A DNA stretch of 64,000 nt from Sporosarcina luteola (GCF_023715535.1 NZ_JAMBOI010000008.1:1-64000); one strand, 5' to 3'; positions 44,780 to 57,739 are shown, numbered from the stretch's first letter. Program-made: numbers and translations. The notes: generated by a model not told the origin, from the sequence alone.

Positions 44780-44781
44780 AA

Positions 44782-44819
44782 CGACCCCTCCTGCTTAATA
44801 TTATGCAGGAACGGGGCCG
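44782..44819 (-). terminator. hairpin between yunD and yunB covering the yunB ribosome site
   Basis: On the minus strand CGGCCCC and CCTGC pair with GCAGG and GGGGTCG around ATAATATTAA, followed by TTTT. The 3' arm includes the GGAGGGG ribosome site of yunB. It may end the yunFED transcript, hide the yunB ribosome site on read-through RNA, or both. Confidence 0.6.
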
Positions 44820-44820
44820 T

Positions 44821-46236
44821 TCATTCTTGTTTATAACGTTCATTGCTCACACCCGGATCGGTTCGGCTGCCTCGTTTCATTCCATACCAGATAAAGACGT
44901 CCCGAATCAGTTCGGGCATATGGTATTCTTTCTCCGCTTGTTCCAATGACGGGAAAAAGAAGCCGAATGTGAACATATCCAGAGTTGCCACCTTGTACGT
45001 TTTTCCAACTTCCACTTTTCGATTCCCGGCATACAATTCCCCATCATCTGTCCGAAAGAGCCTTTCAAAAATCATTTTGCCCATGAACGTCCCACGAAAA
45101 CCGAGCCCTCTGATTTCCGTTTCCGGCCATGATTCGTTACTGGATAACCTATAAATCTCCAACAATTCCGCCCCATCCAATGTGACCGTACAAGGATTGA
45201 TCGGGTGTGGCAGTAAGGCATGCACCATGCGTTTTGTCACCCAACCTTTTTCAAGACTCCCTAGGAATATCCCGGCATTGAACATGGCACAGTCGGCACC
45301 CGTGTACTCAATCATCGCCCTTCCGAAGAATGAGGACATCGGGCTATCCATGAAGAGCTGTTGCTTTAACGGCATCTTTGTATAGAAGACGTTTTCCTCC
45401 AACGATTCATTCCCTGCTTGGATCAGGTCATTCACTTCCTGTATGTCCTCTTCCCGGCTTTCCAGCCCGCTCACATGGACAACTCCCGCTTTTTTTCCTA
45501 TGACCTTTTTCTCGTCCACATCGAACTGGATTTCAACATGTCCGACATACTCCCCGAACTTTCCTGTGGCTGCTAATAGGGTGTCATTCACCATTTCGCC
45601 TTCCGGGAATAAATGATGGGTATGCGCACCTAAAATGACGTCGATCAGATTACTTTCTTCTGCAAGACGCCTGTCTTCATTCACACCTAAATGCGAAAGG
45701 CAGACAATGACGTCCGCGCTATGCCGGATTTGTTCGGCCACACTTTCCACTAACCGCCTCGGCTCTTCGATATGCCAACCTAGGTTCGCATAAAAGTCCG
45801 TGTACATCGCCGTAGCTCCTATAACCCCAACGGTAAGCCCATTAGCCGTTTTGTAAATCTGGTAAGGCTTGAGCCATTTTGGGAGTGAACCATCCGTCTC
45901 CGATAAATTGCAAAGGATAACATCGAAATCAGCACCTTCATACAGGGTACTCAATGCTCTTTTGGACATAGTGATTCCTTCATTATTGCCGATTGTCACT
46001 GCATCATATCCTGCCCTGTTCAACAATGCGACATTGCCCTTGCCGGATGTCCCTTCTGTGAAAGGATGGGAGCGGTCGACATGGTCACCGATGTCAAAAA
46101 TGAAGCAGGCTTCCTGTGTGGAATTATGCAGCTGTCTCTGTGAGTGGAGATATCTGCTGATCTTCGGCCAACTGTCGAAATGGCTATGGATATCATTCGT
46201 ATGATAGATATGGATTGCTTCTAGATTACGTTGCAT
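44821..46236 (-). CDS. yunD: YunD metallophosphatase/5'-nucleotidase family
   Basis: A 471-residue protein of the bifunctional UshA-like family. The N-terminal metallophosphatase (about 8-250) has HTNDIHSHF, DIGDHVDRS, TIGNNEGI, LSHLGVNEDR and GAHTHHLF; the C-terminal nucleotidase domain (about 290-450) follows. No signal peptide is visible, so it is likely cytoplasmic, unlike UshA. Third gene of yunF-yunE-yunD, 3 bp after yunE. Confidence 0.92.
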   Translation of the reverse strand: MQRNLEAIHIYHTNDIHSHFDSWPKISRYLHSQRQLHNSTQEACFIFDIGDHVDRSHPFTEGTSGKGNVALLNRAGYDAVTIGNNEGITMSKRALSTLYEGADFDVILCNLSETDGSLPKWLKPYQIYKTANGLTVGVIGATAMYTDFYANLGWHIEEPRRLVESVAEQIRHSADVIVCLSHLGVNEDRRLAEESNLIDVILGAHTHHLFPEGEMVNDTLLAATGKFGEYVGHVEIQFDVDEKKVIGKKAGVVHVSGLESREEDIQEVNDLIQAGNESLEENVFYTKMPLKQQLFMDSPMSSFFGRAMIEYTGADCAMFNAGIFLGSLEKGWVTKRMVHALLPHPINPCTVTLDGAELLEIYRLSSNESWPETEIRGLGFRGTFMGKMIFERLFRTDDGELYAGNRKVEVGKTYKVATLDMFTFGFFFPSLEQAEKEYHMPELIRDVFIWYGMKRGSRTDPGVSNERYKQE

Positions 46237-46239
46237 GGC

Positions 46240-47064
46240 TCAACCCCAAATCCCCTCAATGATTGACCTTATTCCGAATAATAACAGCATGATCCGTAGT
46301 ACGAGGACCAATGTCTCCGAGCTCATCTTTTTATTTAGCGTCGTTCCGATCATGCCGCCGATATAGGCGCCAGGAATGACGGAAAGTGCATAAAGCCAAG
46401 GTACATGCCCTAATGAGATATGCGTGATCGAATTGACGATGGCGGATAGAAATACGATGAACATCGATGTACCGACAGCAACATGCGGCGGAAATAGGAA
46501 CAGCAAAATTAATGCCGGTACAATCATTGTTCCTCCTCCGATTCCGAAAAGACCGGAAGTGAATCCGATGACGAATGTCAATATGAGCGCAAACCATACC
46601 GGATAGCCATATACATGCGACTCTCCATGCGTATCTACAAATGTCCTCGTCTTGCCGTGCTCAACAAACCATTGGATCGGTTTTAAGTACTTGCGTGCAA
46701 GCAAAAGGATGGAAAGGACAATGAGTAGTATGCCGAAATATAAATTAAATGATGGTAAATCCATCCCTTTATTCACAAATGCCCCGAGAATCATTCCTGG
46801 TATGGAGCCTGCGAAGAAAATCCATCCGGTTCGGTAGTCCACGGTTTTCACTTTCATATGCGAAATAGTGGAAGATAGGCCGTTAAAGATCATCATGATG
46901 ACGGAAATCCCTACTACACTTTGGGGAGTGATGCCTGGAATCCACCCAAAATTGATGCCAACCAATAGCGTCAGCGGTACGAGAATTGTTCCGCCTCCGA
47001 GTCCGACGATGGACCCCATAACGCCGGATATTGCACCGATTATTGCTAACAACAGAAACGCCAT
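46240..47064 (-). CDS. yunE: TauE/SafE-family exporter YunE
   Basis: A 274-residue, 8-helix membrane protein. GSIVGLGGGTILVPLTLL and SGLFGIGGGTMIVPALILL are the two TauE/SafE repeats. It probably exports sulfonates, sulfite or small anions; substrate unknown. Two bp after yunF, three bp before yunD. Confidence 0.9.
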   Translation of the reverse strand: MAFLLLAIIGAISGVMGSIVGLGGGTILVPLTLLVGINFGWIPGITPQSVVGISVIMMIFNGLSSTISHMKVKTVDYRTGWIFFAGSIPGMILGAFVNKGMDLPSFNLYFGILLIVLSILLLARKYLKPIQWFVEHGKTRTFVDTHGESHVYGYPVWFALILTFVIGFTSGLFGIGGGTMIVPALILLFLFPPHVAVGTSMFIVFLSAIVNSITHISLGHVPWLYALSVIPGAYIGGMIGTTLNKKMSSETLVLVLRIMLLLFGIRSIIEGIWG

Positions 47065-47066
47065 TC

Positions 47067-47927
47067 TTATTCCTCCTCAAAAAAATCAAGCTGCTTAGGT
47101 GCGAGTGCCTGGAAGTCAATGCCCATCATTTTTTGAAAGCGTTTTGCGTTCTCAGCTGCATGGCCACCAGAATTATTATTAAAAATGACAAATACGTTCT
47201 CCGCTTCGCTCTCCAATTTTCGGGTCGTTTGACGGATTTCTTCTAGTTCTCCGTCTGAATAATTATAGAGGTACCGTACTTTGCGCCATGCTTCATTGTC
47301 ACCAGTCGTATTTCGCCAGCCATTTACATTCCTACCGTGCAGGCGGACAAACACCTTATCGCTTCGGGTTGTTTCAGCAACGAGCGGGACACTTCCTGCG
47401 CCAGCTTGCGGCTCGTCACAGACGGTGTGAATGAAATTCAGCTCCTTGAGAAATGACAGTGTCTTTTCCTGCATAGAGGGAACGTACCAGGATTGATGGC
47501 GGAACTCGATTGCCACGTCATAGCCATCGAGTTGACTTCTTATATATCTGATTTGGTCCACGTTTTCCTTTTTGCAATCAAACCAAGGCGGAAATTGAAC
47601 GAGAATCATAGCAAGCTTCCCGGCGGTCCGCATCGGATCGACAGAAAGCTTGAACTGCTGGAACATTTCTTCAGGAGATGAATACGGCAGCTTTCCTCGT
47701 TGATGGCCTGTCATTCCTTGATACGCTTTTACGATGAATTGAAAGTCATCTGGTGTTTCGGCAATCCACTTTTGGATATTACGCTCCGGCTGGATTGCAT
47801 AAAAGGATGCGTCCAGCTCAACTATTGGGAAGTGGGAGCTGTAATCAATCAATTTTTCGTTTTTTTTGGAGGTTGTGGAATAGACATCCGGATGGTCACC
47901 CCATCCTGTCAATCCGACGTGTATCAT
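47067..47927 (-). CDS. yunF: DUF72 family protein YunF
   Basis: A 286-residue TIM-barrel-like DUF72 protein with VGLTGWGDHPDVY, LDASFYAIQPE, VQFPPWFDCKKENV, EFRHQSWYV and VFVRLHGRN. Function unknown. First gene of yunF-yunE-yunD. Confidence 0.9.
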   Translation of the reverse strand: MIHVGLTGWGDHPDVYSTTSKKNEKLIDYSSHFPIVELDASFYAIQPERNIQKWIAETPDDFQFIVKAYQGMTGHQRGKLPYSSPEEMFQQFKLSVDPMRTAGKLAMILVQFPPWFDCKKENVDQIRYIRSQLDGYDVAIEFRHQSWYVPSMQEKTLSFLKELNFIHTVCDEPQAGAGSVPLVAETTRSDKVFVRLHGRNVNGWRNTTGDNEAWRKVRYLYNYSDGELEEIRQTTRKLESEAENVFVIFNNNSGGHAAENAKRFQKMMGIDFQALAPKQLDFFEEE

Positions 47928-48011
47928 ATGATCCCTCTTTTCCGTTCGTAGATGAATATTTTCATCATATCATATGTCAATGCGGGGATTCCGCCATTTT
48001 GCATCATGGCT

Positions 48012-48146
48012 TTGAGCGCAGGGGCCGTGTTTATGAGCGCGATGCGGCATGTTATGAGCGCGATGCAGCATGTTATGAGCGCGATGCGGCATGTTATGAG
48101 CGCGATCCCGCATGTTATGAGCGCGATGCAGCATGTTATGAGCGCA
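48012..48146. repeat. intergenic 21 bp tandem array 3
   Basis: Seven units of ATGAGCGCGATGCGGCATGTT type. GAGCGC begins at 48014, 48035, 48056, 48077, 48098, 48119 and 48140, exactly every 21 bp. The first and last units are degenerate. Variable bases are few (GCGGC, GCAGC, CCCGC). It shares the TGAGCGCGAT core with array 1. It lies between the sufB terminator and the start of yunF. Confidence 0.95.
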
Positions 48147-48160
48147 GGATTTGAAAACAG

Positions 48161-48190
48161 AAAAAACCGCCTGCAATGAGGCGGTTTTTC
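48161..48190 (-). terminator. terminator of the suf operon
   Basis: On the minus strand AAAAACCGCCT pairs with AGGCGGTTTTTT (plus reading AAAAAACCGCC...GGCGGTTTTT). It is just downstream of the sufB stop. Confidence 0.88.
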
Positions 48191-48201
48191 TAGTTGCTAT
48201 A

Positions 48202-49602
48202 TTAACCGATTGAGCCTTCCATTTCGAAGCGAATCAAGCGGTTCATTTCTACTGCGTATTCCATCGGCAATTCTTTTGTGAATGGCTCGATGAAGCCCAT
48301 AACGATCATTTCAGTCGCTTCAAGCTCAGGAATTCCGCGGCTCATCAAGTAGAAGAGCTGCTCTTCCGAGACTTTCGAAACTTTCGCTTCGTGCTCGAGT
48401 GAAATGTTGTCGTTAAAGATTTCGTTGTATGGAATCGTATCAGATGTCGATAGTTTATCCATGATGAGCGTGTCACATTCGATATTCGCACGTGCACCGT
48501 CTGCACGGCGGCCGAAGTGGACGATCCCACGGTACGTAACTTTACCACCGTGTTGGGAAATCGATTTAGAAACGATTGTGGATGACGTGTTCGGCGCCAA
48601 GTGCATCATTTTTGCTCCTGCATCTTGGTGCTGCCCTTTACCAGCCAAAGCGATGGACAATGTCATACCACGTGCACCTTCACCTTTAAGGATACATGCA
48701 GGGTATTTCATCGTCAGCTTCGAACCGATGTTGCCGTCGATCCATTCCATTGTTGCGTTCGCTTCACATATTGCACGCTTCGTAACTAGGTTGTAAACGT
48801 TGTTTGCCCAGTTTTGAATCGTTGTGTAACGGCAGTACGCATCTTTTTTAATGATAATTTCAACGACCGCACTATGGAGTGAGTTCGTAGTGTAAACAGG
48901 TGCAGTACATCCTTCAACATAGTGGACGCTTGCGCCTTCGTCTACAACGATAAGCGTACGTTCGAATTGCCCCATGTTTTCCGAGTTAATACGGAAGTAA
49001 GCTTGAAGCGGTGTGTCCAGTTTGATGCCAGGCGGTACATAGATGAATGAACCACCAGACCATACAGCGGAATTCAGTGCAGCGAACTTGTTATCTGTGT
49101 TCGGAATGACTGTTCCCCAATATTTTTTGAACAACTCTTCGTTTTCACGCAATGCTGAGTCTGTATCTTTGAAGACGATGCCCATATCTGTGAGCTCTTC
49201 CTTCATGTTGTGGTAAACAACTTCGGATTCGTACTGTGCAGAAACACCAGCAAGGTATTTTTGCTCAGCTTCAGGAATACCTAATTTGTCGAATGTGCGC
49301 TTGATCTCTTCAGGCACTTCATCCCACGAACGCTCTGTCGCTTCGGAAGGTTTTACGTAATATGTGATTTCATCGAAGTTCAGTGAACCTAAATCTCCGC
49401 CCCATTGAGGCATCGGTTTGCTGTAGAAGATTTCAAGGGATTTCAGACGGTAGTCCAGCATCCATTGAGGTTCATTTTTCATACCCGAAATTTCTTCAAC
49501 TATTTCACGTGTCAACCCACGCTCCGAACGGAAAACAGATACGTCTTTATCCGCGAAACCATATTTGTAATCGCCAATATCAGGCATTTTCTTAGCCATC
49601 AT
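48202..49602 (-). CDS. sufB: Fe-S assembly scaffold protein SufB
   Basis: A 466-residue SufB with the ferritin-like beta-helix core. It has [20 protein letters not shown], the cluster-related cysteine in VEGCTAPVY, and [16 protein letters not shown] near the C-terminus, with the LMSRGI and VMGFIEPF family motifs. Works with SufC and SufD. Last gene of sufCDSUB. ATG-ATG start after GGAGG. Confidence 0.97.
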   Translation of the reverse strand: MMAKKMPDIGDYKYGFADKDVSVFRSERGLTREIVEEISGMKNEPQWMLDYRLKSLEIFYSKPMPQWGGDLGSLNFDEITYYVKPSEATERSWDEVPEEIKRTFDKLGIPEAEQKYLAGVSAQYESEVVYHNMKEELTDMGIVFKDTDSALRENEELFKKYWGTVIPNTDNKFAALNSAVWSGGSFIYVPPGIKLDTPLQAYFRINSENMGQFERTLIVVDEGASVHYVEGCTAPVYTTNSLHSAVVEIIIKKDAYCRYTTIQNWANNVYNLVTKRAICEANATMEWIDGNIGSKLTMKYPACILKGEGARGMTLSIALAGKGQHQDAGAKMMHLAPNTSSTIVSKSISQHGGKVTYRGIVHFGRRADGARANIECDTLIMDKLSTSDTIPYNEIFNDNISLEHEAKVSKVSEEQLFYLMSRGIPELEATEMIVMGFIEPFTKELPMEYAVEMNRLIRFEMEGSIG

Positions 49603-49680
49603 TATTCCTCCGTTCTAACATTTGTATTGCTTTACCCCAGTTGCCCGGCATGCAACTTATCGCCGGGAACCGTTTTCGGA

Positions 49681-50120
49681 TTATTGCTCGGTTTCTGACC
49701 CGAGGCCTTTTTCCATCGCCTTCCATGCAAGTGTTGCACACTTGATGCGCGCAGGGAATTTGGCGACTCCGGAAAGGGCTTCGAGATCACCCAAATCGAT
49801 GGATTCATCAATTTCTTTACCAAGCATAATGTCCGAAAACACATGGGCGTATTTTACAGCCGTGTCGATGTCTTTGTTTTTGATCATTTGTGTCATCATT
49901 GACGCGGATGCCATGGAGATTGAACAGCCTTCCCCTTCGAACTTGGCATCTTGCACAATCCCATCTTCGACATTGAGGGTCAGATGGATGACATCTCCGC
50001 ACGTCGGATTGTTCATGTCGATTGTGATATTGTTCTCTTCCAGCACACCTTTATTCCGTGGATTTTTATAATGATCCATGATGACTGAACGATATAGCTG
50101 GTCTAATTTATTTGTAGGCA

Positions 50121-50121
<1 letters not shown>
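49681..50121 (-). CDS. sufU: sulfur-transfer protein SufU
   Basis: A 146-residue IscU-like protein that receives persulfide sulfur from SufS. Zn ligands/cysteines are NPTCGDVI (Cys and Asp), EGCSISMAS and KCATLAWKAM. The GAKFEGEGCSIS insertion marks SufU versus IscU. Its start overlaps the sufS stop. A CCCGGC/GCCGGG stem-loop lies in the 78 bp gap before sufB. Confidence 0.96.
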
Positions 50122-52645
<2,524 letters not shown>

Positions 52646-52663
52646 TTTGAATCGTCCCCTTTC

Positions 52664-53443
52664 TTATGCTTCTTGTCCTACTGTTTCATCTTCGATTCCT
52701 AATTCTTCCTTAATCCAATCATAACCAGCCTCTTCAAGCTGTTTCGCAAGCTCTGCTCCGCCGGATTTAACAACTCTGCCCTGCATCATAACGTGTACAA
52801 AGTCAGGCGTGATGTAGTCGAGAAGGCGTTGGTAGTGAGTGATGATCAGGCATCCGAATCCTTCTCCGCGCATTTCATTGATTCCTTTTGAAACGACTTT
52901 CAATGCATCGATGTCGAGTCCGGAGTCAATTTCATCAAGTACTGCAAATTTCGGCTGCAGCATCATCAATTGAAGGATTTCATTGCGTTTTTTCTCTCCG
53001 CCGGAGAATCCTTCGTTCAAATAACGAGTCGCCATATCTTGATCCATTTCAAGGACGTCCATCTTGCTGTCCAATTCACGGATGAATTTCATAAGGGATA
53101 TTTCATCGCCTTCTTCACGGCGCGCGTTGATTGCAGAGCGCATGAAGTCCGCGTTCGTCACTCCATTAATTTCACTCGGGTATTGCATTGCAAGGAAAAG
53201 TCCCGCTTTAGCGCGCTCATCCACTTCCATTTCAAGGACATCTTCGCCATCAAGCAAGACAGATCCGGAAGTCACCTCATATTTTGGGTGGCCCATGATT
53301 GCTGATGCAAGTGTCGATTTACCGGTTCCGTTAGGTCCCATAATCGCATGGATCTCACCTGTATTGATTGTTAGGTTGACGCCTTTCAATATTTCCTTAC
53401 CTTCAATTTCTACGTGAAGGTCTTTGATTTCCAAAGTTGCCAT
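52664..53443 (-). CDS. sufC: Fe-S assembly ATPase SufC
   Basis: A 259-residue ABC-type ATPase with Walker [10 protein letters not shown], signature [11 protein letters not shown], Walker [13 protein letters not shown], and switch histidine [11 protein letters not shown] 53443 (MATLEIKDL) is 7 bp after GGAGG; the longer ORF adds 14 residues. First gene of sufCDSUB behind a sigma-A promoter. Confidence 0.97.
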   Translation of the reverse strand: MATLEIKDLHVEIEGKEILKGVNLTINTGEIHAIMGPNGTGKSTLASAIMGHPKYEVTSGSVLLDGEDVLEMEVDERAKAGLFLAMQYPSEINGVTNADFMRSAINARREEGDEISLMKFIRELDSKMDVLEMDQDMATRYLNEGFSGGEKKRNEILQLMMLQPKFAVLDEIDSGLDIDALKVVSKGINEMRGEGFGCLIITHYQRLLDYITPDFVHVMMQGRVVKSGGAELAKQLEEAGYDWIKEELGIEDETVGQEA

Positions 53444-53506
53444 TCCAATACCTCCAATATGATAAAGATGAACGGGATAAACCATTCTCTATTTAGTATC
53501 ATTCTA

Positions 53507-53535
53507 ATTTTAGCTCATTCTGCACGTTGTTGCAA
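53507..53535 (-). promoter_or_regulatory. sigma-A promoter of sufCDSUB
   Basis: On the minus strand TTGCAA (plus 53530-53535), a 17 bp spacer and TAAAAT (plus 53507-53512), 64 bp before sufC. Confidence 0.75.
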
Positions 53536-53668
53536 ATCATTAAGAATTATTATCGTTTTATGGGGAAAATATGAGTATTACAACGTTTTGTTAGTTTGTT
53601 TGAAATGAAACCCATTTTCAATTATCGACTGCTTACTGAGAATCAATGAATATAGCTTTATTTATAAA

Positions 53669-53711
53669 TAAAAAATAGAAGGCAGGGAATTGTAATATTC
53701 CTCCTTCTACT
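53669..53711 (-). terminator. terminator of the DAACS symporter gene
   Basis: On the minus strand GTAGAAGG and AATATT-like pairs face AATTCC and CCTTCTA, followed by TTTTTTATT. Confidence 0.78.
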
Positions 53712-53718
53712 TTTTACG

Positions 53719-54918
53719 TTATTCCGTTTCTACGCCTTTCACTTTTGGAGTGAGGCGGTCAACAATCATGGCTAGGGCTCCGTCGCCGGTTACGTTCGTG
53801 GCAGTGCCGAAGCTGTCCTGTGCCATATATAGTGCGATCATCAATGCGACCATTGATTCGTCGAATCCTAGCATTGTGCTGAGCAAGCCTACTGCCGCCA
53901 TAACTGCCCCTCCTGGAACTCCAGGTGCTGCGATCATCGTTACGCCGAGCATGAGGATGAATGGCAGATAGTCCGAGAAGCTGAATGGCATGCCGTTCAT
54001 GAGCAGGACGCCGATGGAGCAGGACACTAGCGTAATCGTACTTCCGGATAAGTGGATCGTCGCGAATAACGGTACCGTGAAGTCCGTCACTTTCTCAGAG
54101 GCCCCTGTCTTCTTCGCTTGTTGCAGCGTTACGGGAATTGTAGCAGCCGATGATTGCGTACCGAGTGCCGTCATATAGGCAGGCGCCATCGTTTTCATGA
54201 GGAAGAACGGATTTTTCTTCGAAAGCGTTCCGGCGATTGTATATTGAATCGTCAACATGATTATATGAAGGGCGATGACCATGACGAATACGAGTGAGAA
54301 GACCGACAACACTTTCGCCACTTGTCCGCTGTACGTCATGTTAAGGAAAATACCAAAGATATGAAATGGTAATAACGGAATGATGACGAATGAAATAACT
54401 TTTTCAATAAGGGTATTCAATTCTCCAAAGAATGACAGCATCGTTTTGCTGTTGATGGATGCCATTCCGATACCGAAAATGAAAGCGAGAAGTAATGCCG
54501 ACATTACGCCCATCACCGGTGTCATTTCAAGTTCAAAAAACGTTACCGCTGGGGATTTCCCTGCATTTTCAACAGATTGAGAGCCGATGCCGTTAATGAA
54601 ATTCGGCAAAATTGTCGTTGCAGCAAAGTATGCTAAAATTCCCGCTGCAATGGTAGATGCATATGCAAGCACAGTAGCCATTCCTAATAATTTTCCAGAA
54701 CCGCTACCAAGTTTCGCTATTCCAGGTGCTATAAATGCAATGATAATAAACGGTACAACAAAGTTTAGAAAACCGCCGAAAATCATATTAAACGTCGCAA
54801 ATAACCTAGTGAACCATTGCGCAAAACCTTCATGTATTTCTGGGAGCAACAAACCTATGCCCACCGCAAGCCCTATGGCGATAATGATTCGCCATATGAG
54901 GCCTATCTTCCTCTTCAT
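53719..54918 (-). CDS. dicarboxylate/amino acid:cation symporter (DAACS)
   Basis: A 399-residue, 8-helix Na+ or H+ symporter of the GltP/DctA/SstT family. It has GGFLNFVVPFIIIAFIAPGI, the serine-rich hairpin ALGTQSSAATIPVT, and the C-terminal APGVPGGAVMAA and DSFGTATNVTGDGA motifs for substrate binding. Substrate may be glutamate, serine or a C4 acid; SstT-like features are not decisive. Single-gene unit. Confidence 0.9.
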   Translation of the reverse strand: MKRKIGLIWRIIIAIGLAVGIGLLLPEIHEGFAQWFTRLFATFNMIFGGFLNFVVPFIIIAFIAPGIAKLGSGSGKLLGMATVLAYASTIAAGILAYFAATTILPNFINGIGSQSVENAGKSPAVTFFELEMTPVMGVMSALLLAFIFGIGMASINSKTMLSFFGELNTLIEKVISFVIIPLLPFHIFGIFLNMTYSGQVAKVLSVFSLVFVMVIALHIIMLTIQYTIAGTLSKKNPFFLMKTMAPAYMTALGTQSSAATIPVTLQQAKKTGASEKVTDFTVPLFATIHLSGSTITLVSCSIGVLLMNGMPFSFSDYLPFILMLGVTMIAAPGVPGGAVMAAVGLLSTMLGFDESMVALMIALYMAQDSFGTATNVTGDGALAMIVDRLTPKVKGVETE

Positions 54919-55026
54919 AAAATGTCCTCCTCAAAAGTACAAATGTTTACAAAAACAATAAACCCACTTTACCATAGCGAAGAAAAAATGGGAACACCTT
55001 TATCGATTTTACTACTTTCTGGAGGA

Positions 55027-55073
55027 CAAAAAACAAAAAACGCCTGTCTCCGATGAAGCGGAAACAGACGGCT
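55027..55073 (-). terminator. terminator of metNPQ
   Basis: On the minus strand GCCGTCTGTTTCC pairs with GGAGACAGGCG, followed by TTTTTTGTTTTTTG. Confidence 0.82.
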
Positions 55074-55081
55074 TTACTCAA

Positions 55082-55936
55082 TTAGTTAACAGGAACGACA
55101 GAGCCGCCCCATTCATTCAAAATGAATTCCTGGATTTCTTCGGAAGTCAATACTTCTACAAGCGCTTTGATCGCTTCGTTGTTTTCATCTCCAGAACGGA
55201 CCGTAATGACGTTTACATAAGGAGAATCCGTTTTTTCAATCGCGATTGAATCTTCAAGTGGGTTCAAGCCCGCATCGATTGCATAGTTAGAGTTGATTAA
55301 TACTGCGTCGCCTTCATTATTATTGTAAAGAGTTGGAAGCAGTGCTGCTTCGTAATCCGGTTCAAACTTCAGGTTTTTCGGATTGTCCACAATATCTGTA
55401 AGTTCCGCTTTCACTTTATCAACACCCTCAGCAAGTGTGATCAAACCATTTTCCTCAAGCATTTCAAGTACACGACCATGATCCGAAACCGAATTGCTCA
55501 TAAGGACTGTTGCACCGTCCGGCAATTCATCTAATGATTTATATTCCTTCGAATAAACACCCATCGGTTCGATATGGATTCCTCCCGCATTGACAAAGTC
55601 GTAGCCGAAATCAGCAATTTGACTTTCCAAGTAAGGGATGGTCTGGAAATAGTTCGCATCCAATAGGCCTGATTCCAAGTCCTTGTTAGGCAATATATAT
55701 TCCTGGTATGTTTCTATCTCCAAGTCGATTCCTTTTTCCTTCAACAACGGCTTCACTTTTTCTAAAATGACGGCATGCGGTGTATTGGAAGCGCCGACTA
55801 CGATTTTCGTCGTTTGCTTATTGCCGCCATCAGCATTCTTGCTTCCGCTAGCTCCATCTTCTTTATCTTTTGTCCCGCATGCTGCCAAAGCAAGCACGAG
55901 AACCGTCAATAGTAGTGCAGATAATACCTTCTTCAT
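55082..55936 (-). CDS. metQ: methionine-binding lipoprotein MetQ
   Basis: A 284-residue NlpA-family substrate-binding lipoprotein. The signal peptide ends with LALAACGTK; the mature part has VGASNTPHAVILEKVKPLL and NAYFQTIPYL-like DANYFQTIPYLE. It delivers methionine to MetNP. ATG 55936 is chosen (GGGGAGAG upstream); the longer start lies in that ribosome site. Confidence 0.95.
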   Translation of the reverse strand: MKKVLSALLLTVLVLALAACGTKDKEDGASGSKNADGGNKQTTKIVVGASNTPHAVILEKVKPLLKEKGIDLEIETYQEYILPNKDLESGLLDANYFQTIPYLESQIADFGYDFVNAGGIHIEPMGVYSKEYKSLDELPDGATVLMSNSVSDHGRVLEMLEENGLITLAEGVDKVKAELTDIVDNPKNLKFEPDYEAALLPTLYNNNEGDAVLINSNYAIDAGLNPLEDSIAIEKTDSPYVNVITVRSGDENNEAIKALVEVLTSEEIQEFILNEWGGSVVPVN

Positions 55937-56001
55937 GATTTCTCTCCCCATTCTTAGATGATATTTATAATTAAAATTCAGCAGACTTACGCTGAATTAA
56001 A

Positions 56002-56670
56002 TTATCGCTTGTCCAATTTCTTCACCGCAAAGTCCCCGATGATCTGGATTGCAAATACGATAATCAAAATAATAATAGTGGCGACAATCATCACGTCAGT
56101 CCGGCTTCGTTGGAATCCTTCATAGTACGCGAGGTTTCCGAGCCCTCCAGCACCGATGACTCCGGCCATTGCCGTATATCCGACAAGTGCGATTGAAGTT
56201 ACTGTAAGCCCTGAAATAAGGGCAGGCATCGATTCGGGCAGCAATACTTTGAAGATGATCGTACTTGTTTTAGCACCCATCGATCTTGCAGCTTCGATAA
56301 CACCTCTGTCTATTTCACGAAGGCCGATCATGACCATTCTCGCATAAAACGGTGCTGCTCCAATGACAAGGGCCGGGATGGCCGCTTCCGGACCACGGAT
56401 CGTTCCAACGAGCAACGTAGTGAACGGGATAATTAGGATAATTAATATTATGAAAGGAATGGAGCGGAATATATTAACGAATGCTCCAGTGACGCCGTAT
56501 ACCAATCTATTTCTCCATAGCTGGCCGGGGCTTGATAAGAATAAAAGTATGCCAAGAACCAGTCCGAATACGAATGTATATAGAGTGGATAGCCCTGTCA
56601 TATATAACGTTTCAATAGTTGCCTCCCACATCTTATCCCAATTTACATGTGGTAATAAATTCTCAATCAT
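56002..56670 (-). CDS. metP: methionine ABC transporter permease MetP
   Basis: A 222-residue, five-helix MetI-type permease with the [20 protein letters not shown] coupling motif (EAA loop) and [19 protein letters not shown]. Its start overlaps the metN stop by 8 bp. Confidence 0.95.
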   Translation of the reverse strand: MIENLLPHVNWDKMWEATIETLYMTGLSTLYTFVFGLVLGILLFLSSPGQLWRNRLVYGVTGAFVNIFRSIPFIILIILIIPFTTLLVGTIRGPEAAIPALVIGAAPFYARMVMIGLREIDRGVIEAARSMGAKTSTIIFKVLLPESMPALISGLTVTSIALVGYTAMAGVIGAGGLGNLAYYEGFQRSRTDVMIVATIIILIIVFAIQIIGDFAVKKLDKR

Positions 56671-57676
56671 TGCCGATCACCTCTGTCTGTACACCTTGTT
56701 CATGTAGATAGGCAATCGCCCCGTCAATATCTTTCTCTATACCGACAAGCTGTAAAATGAGCGAGCCATAAGCGCCGCCTTTCGTGTGGGATATATTCCC
56801 TTGGACAATATTCACATCGATTTCAAATTGTCGGATCAAGCTCGCCAAGACGGGCTGTTCAGTCCGTTCCCCGACAAAGATAAGCTTTATGAGTGTGCCC
56901 CCCGGTAAATGGGCAAGTGCCTGTTCAGTTCCCAAGGGTTCCGTCACTTGGGTTACGAATCGCTTCGTAATCGGAGCTTTCGGTGACTGGAACACGTCCA
57001 GTACAGGACCGATTTCCACGACTTTCCCGGCTTCCATGACCGCCACACGATGGCAGATCTTCCGGATGACATGCATTTCATGTGTAATCAGGACAATCGT
57101 CAACCCGAGCCGTTCATTGATACTTGTCAACAGATCAAGGATGGCATCTGTCGTTTCCGGATCAAGTGCGGAAGTCGCCTCATCGCATAGAAGCACTTCT
57201 GGATCATTTGCAAGCGCCCGCGCGATTCCGACACGTTGCTTTTGGCCGCCGGAAAGCTCGGATGGATATGCATTCTCCCTGCCACTTAGTCCGACGAGAT
57301 CGATTAGTTCGGCCACTTTCCGTTCTCGCTCCGCTTTTTTCACTCCCGCGATTTCAAGAGGAAATGCTATGTTCTGCTTGACCGTACGGGACCAAAGTAA
57401 ATTGAAATGTTGAAAAATCATACTGATCTTTTGCCTTGCTTCACGCAGTTCTTTGCCAGTGAATGCCGATATTTCACGGTTTCCAATTTTTATTGTTCCC
57501 GTCGTCGGAGTTTCAAGCCCATTCAAAAGGCGGATCAACGTACTTTTTCCTGCACCGCTATAACCGATGATACCGAAGATTTCACCCTCTTGGATCGTAA
57601 GGGAAACATTATCCACCGCCAGGATTTCATCGTTCAACCGGCCAAAACTTTTTTTGACGTCTTTCAATTGAATCAT
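56663..57676 (-). CDS. metN: methionine ABC transporter ATPase MetN
   Basis: A 337-residue ATPase. Walker A is GYSGAGKST, signature [15 protein letters not shown], Walker [13 protein letters not shown] and switch ITHEM. The C-terminal NIL domain (about 265-335) senses methionine. ATG 57676 is 4 bp after AGAGGTGAT; the longer start is a GTG inside that site. Under SAM riboswitch control. Confidence 0.95.
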   Translation of the reverse strand: MIQLKDVKKSFGRLNDEILAVDNVSLTIQEGEIFGIIGYSGAGKSTLIRLLNGLETPTTGTIKIGNREISAFTGKELREARQKISMIFQHFNLLWSRTVKQNIAFPLEIAGVKKAERERKVAELIDLVGLSGRENAYPSELSGGQKQRVGIARALANDPEVLLCDEATSALDPETTDAILDLLTSINERLGLTIVLITHEMHVIRKICHRVAVMEAGKVVEIGPVLDVFQSPKAPITKRFVTQVTEPLGTEQALAHLPGGTLIKLIFVGERTEQPVLASLIRQFEIDVNIVQGNISHTKGGAYGSLILQLVGIEKDIDGAIAYLHEQGVQTEVIGND

Positions 57677-57701
57677 CACTATCACCTCTACACGATCTTT
57701 T

Positions 57702-57739
57702 CCAAAATAAAAGCCCTTCTGCAGACAAGCAGAAAGGCT
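57702..57739 (-). terminator. riboswitch-controlled terminator upstream of metN
   Basis: On the minus strand AGCCTTTCTGC pairs with GCAGAAGGGCT (one mismatch) and is followed by TTTTATTTTGG. Confidence 0.88.

Noticed and set aside
47970-48179. Repeat peptides SAMxHVM / HRAHNMxxRAHNM
   Set aside because: Translations of array 3 on both strands; no ribosome site.
53536-53560. Fur box upstream of sufC
   Set aside because: The AT-rich stretch (ATAATAATTCTTAATGATT) has too few matches to a 7-1-7 Fur palindrome.
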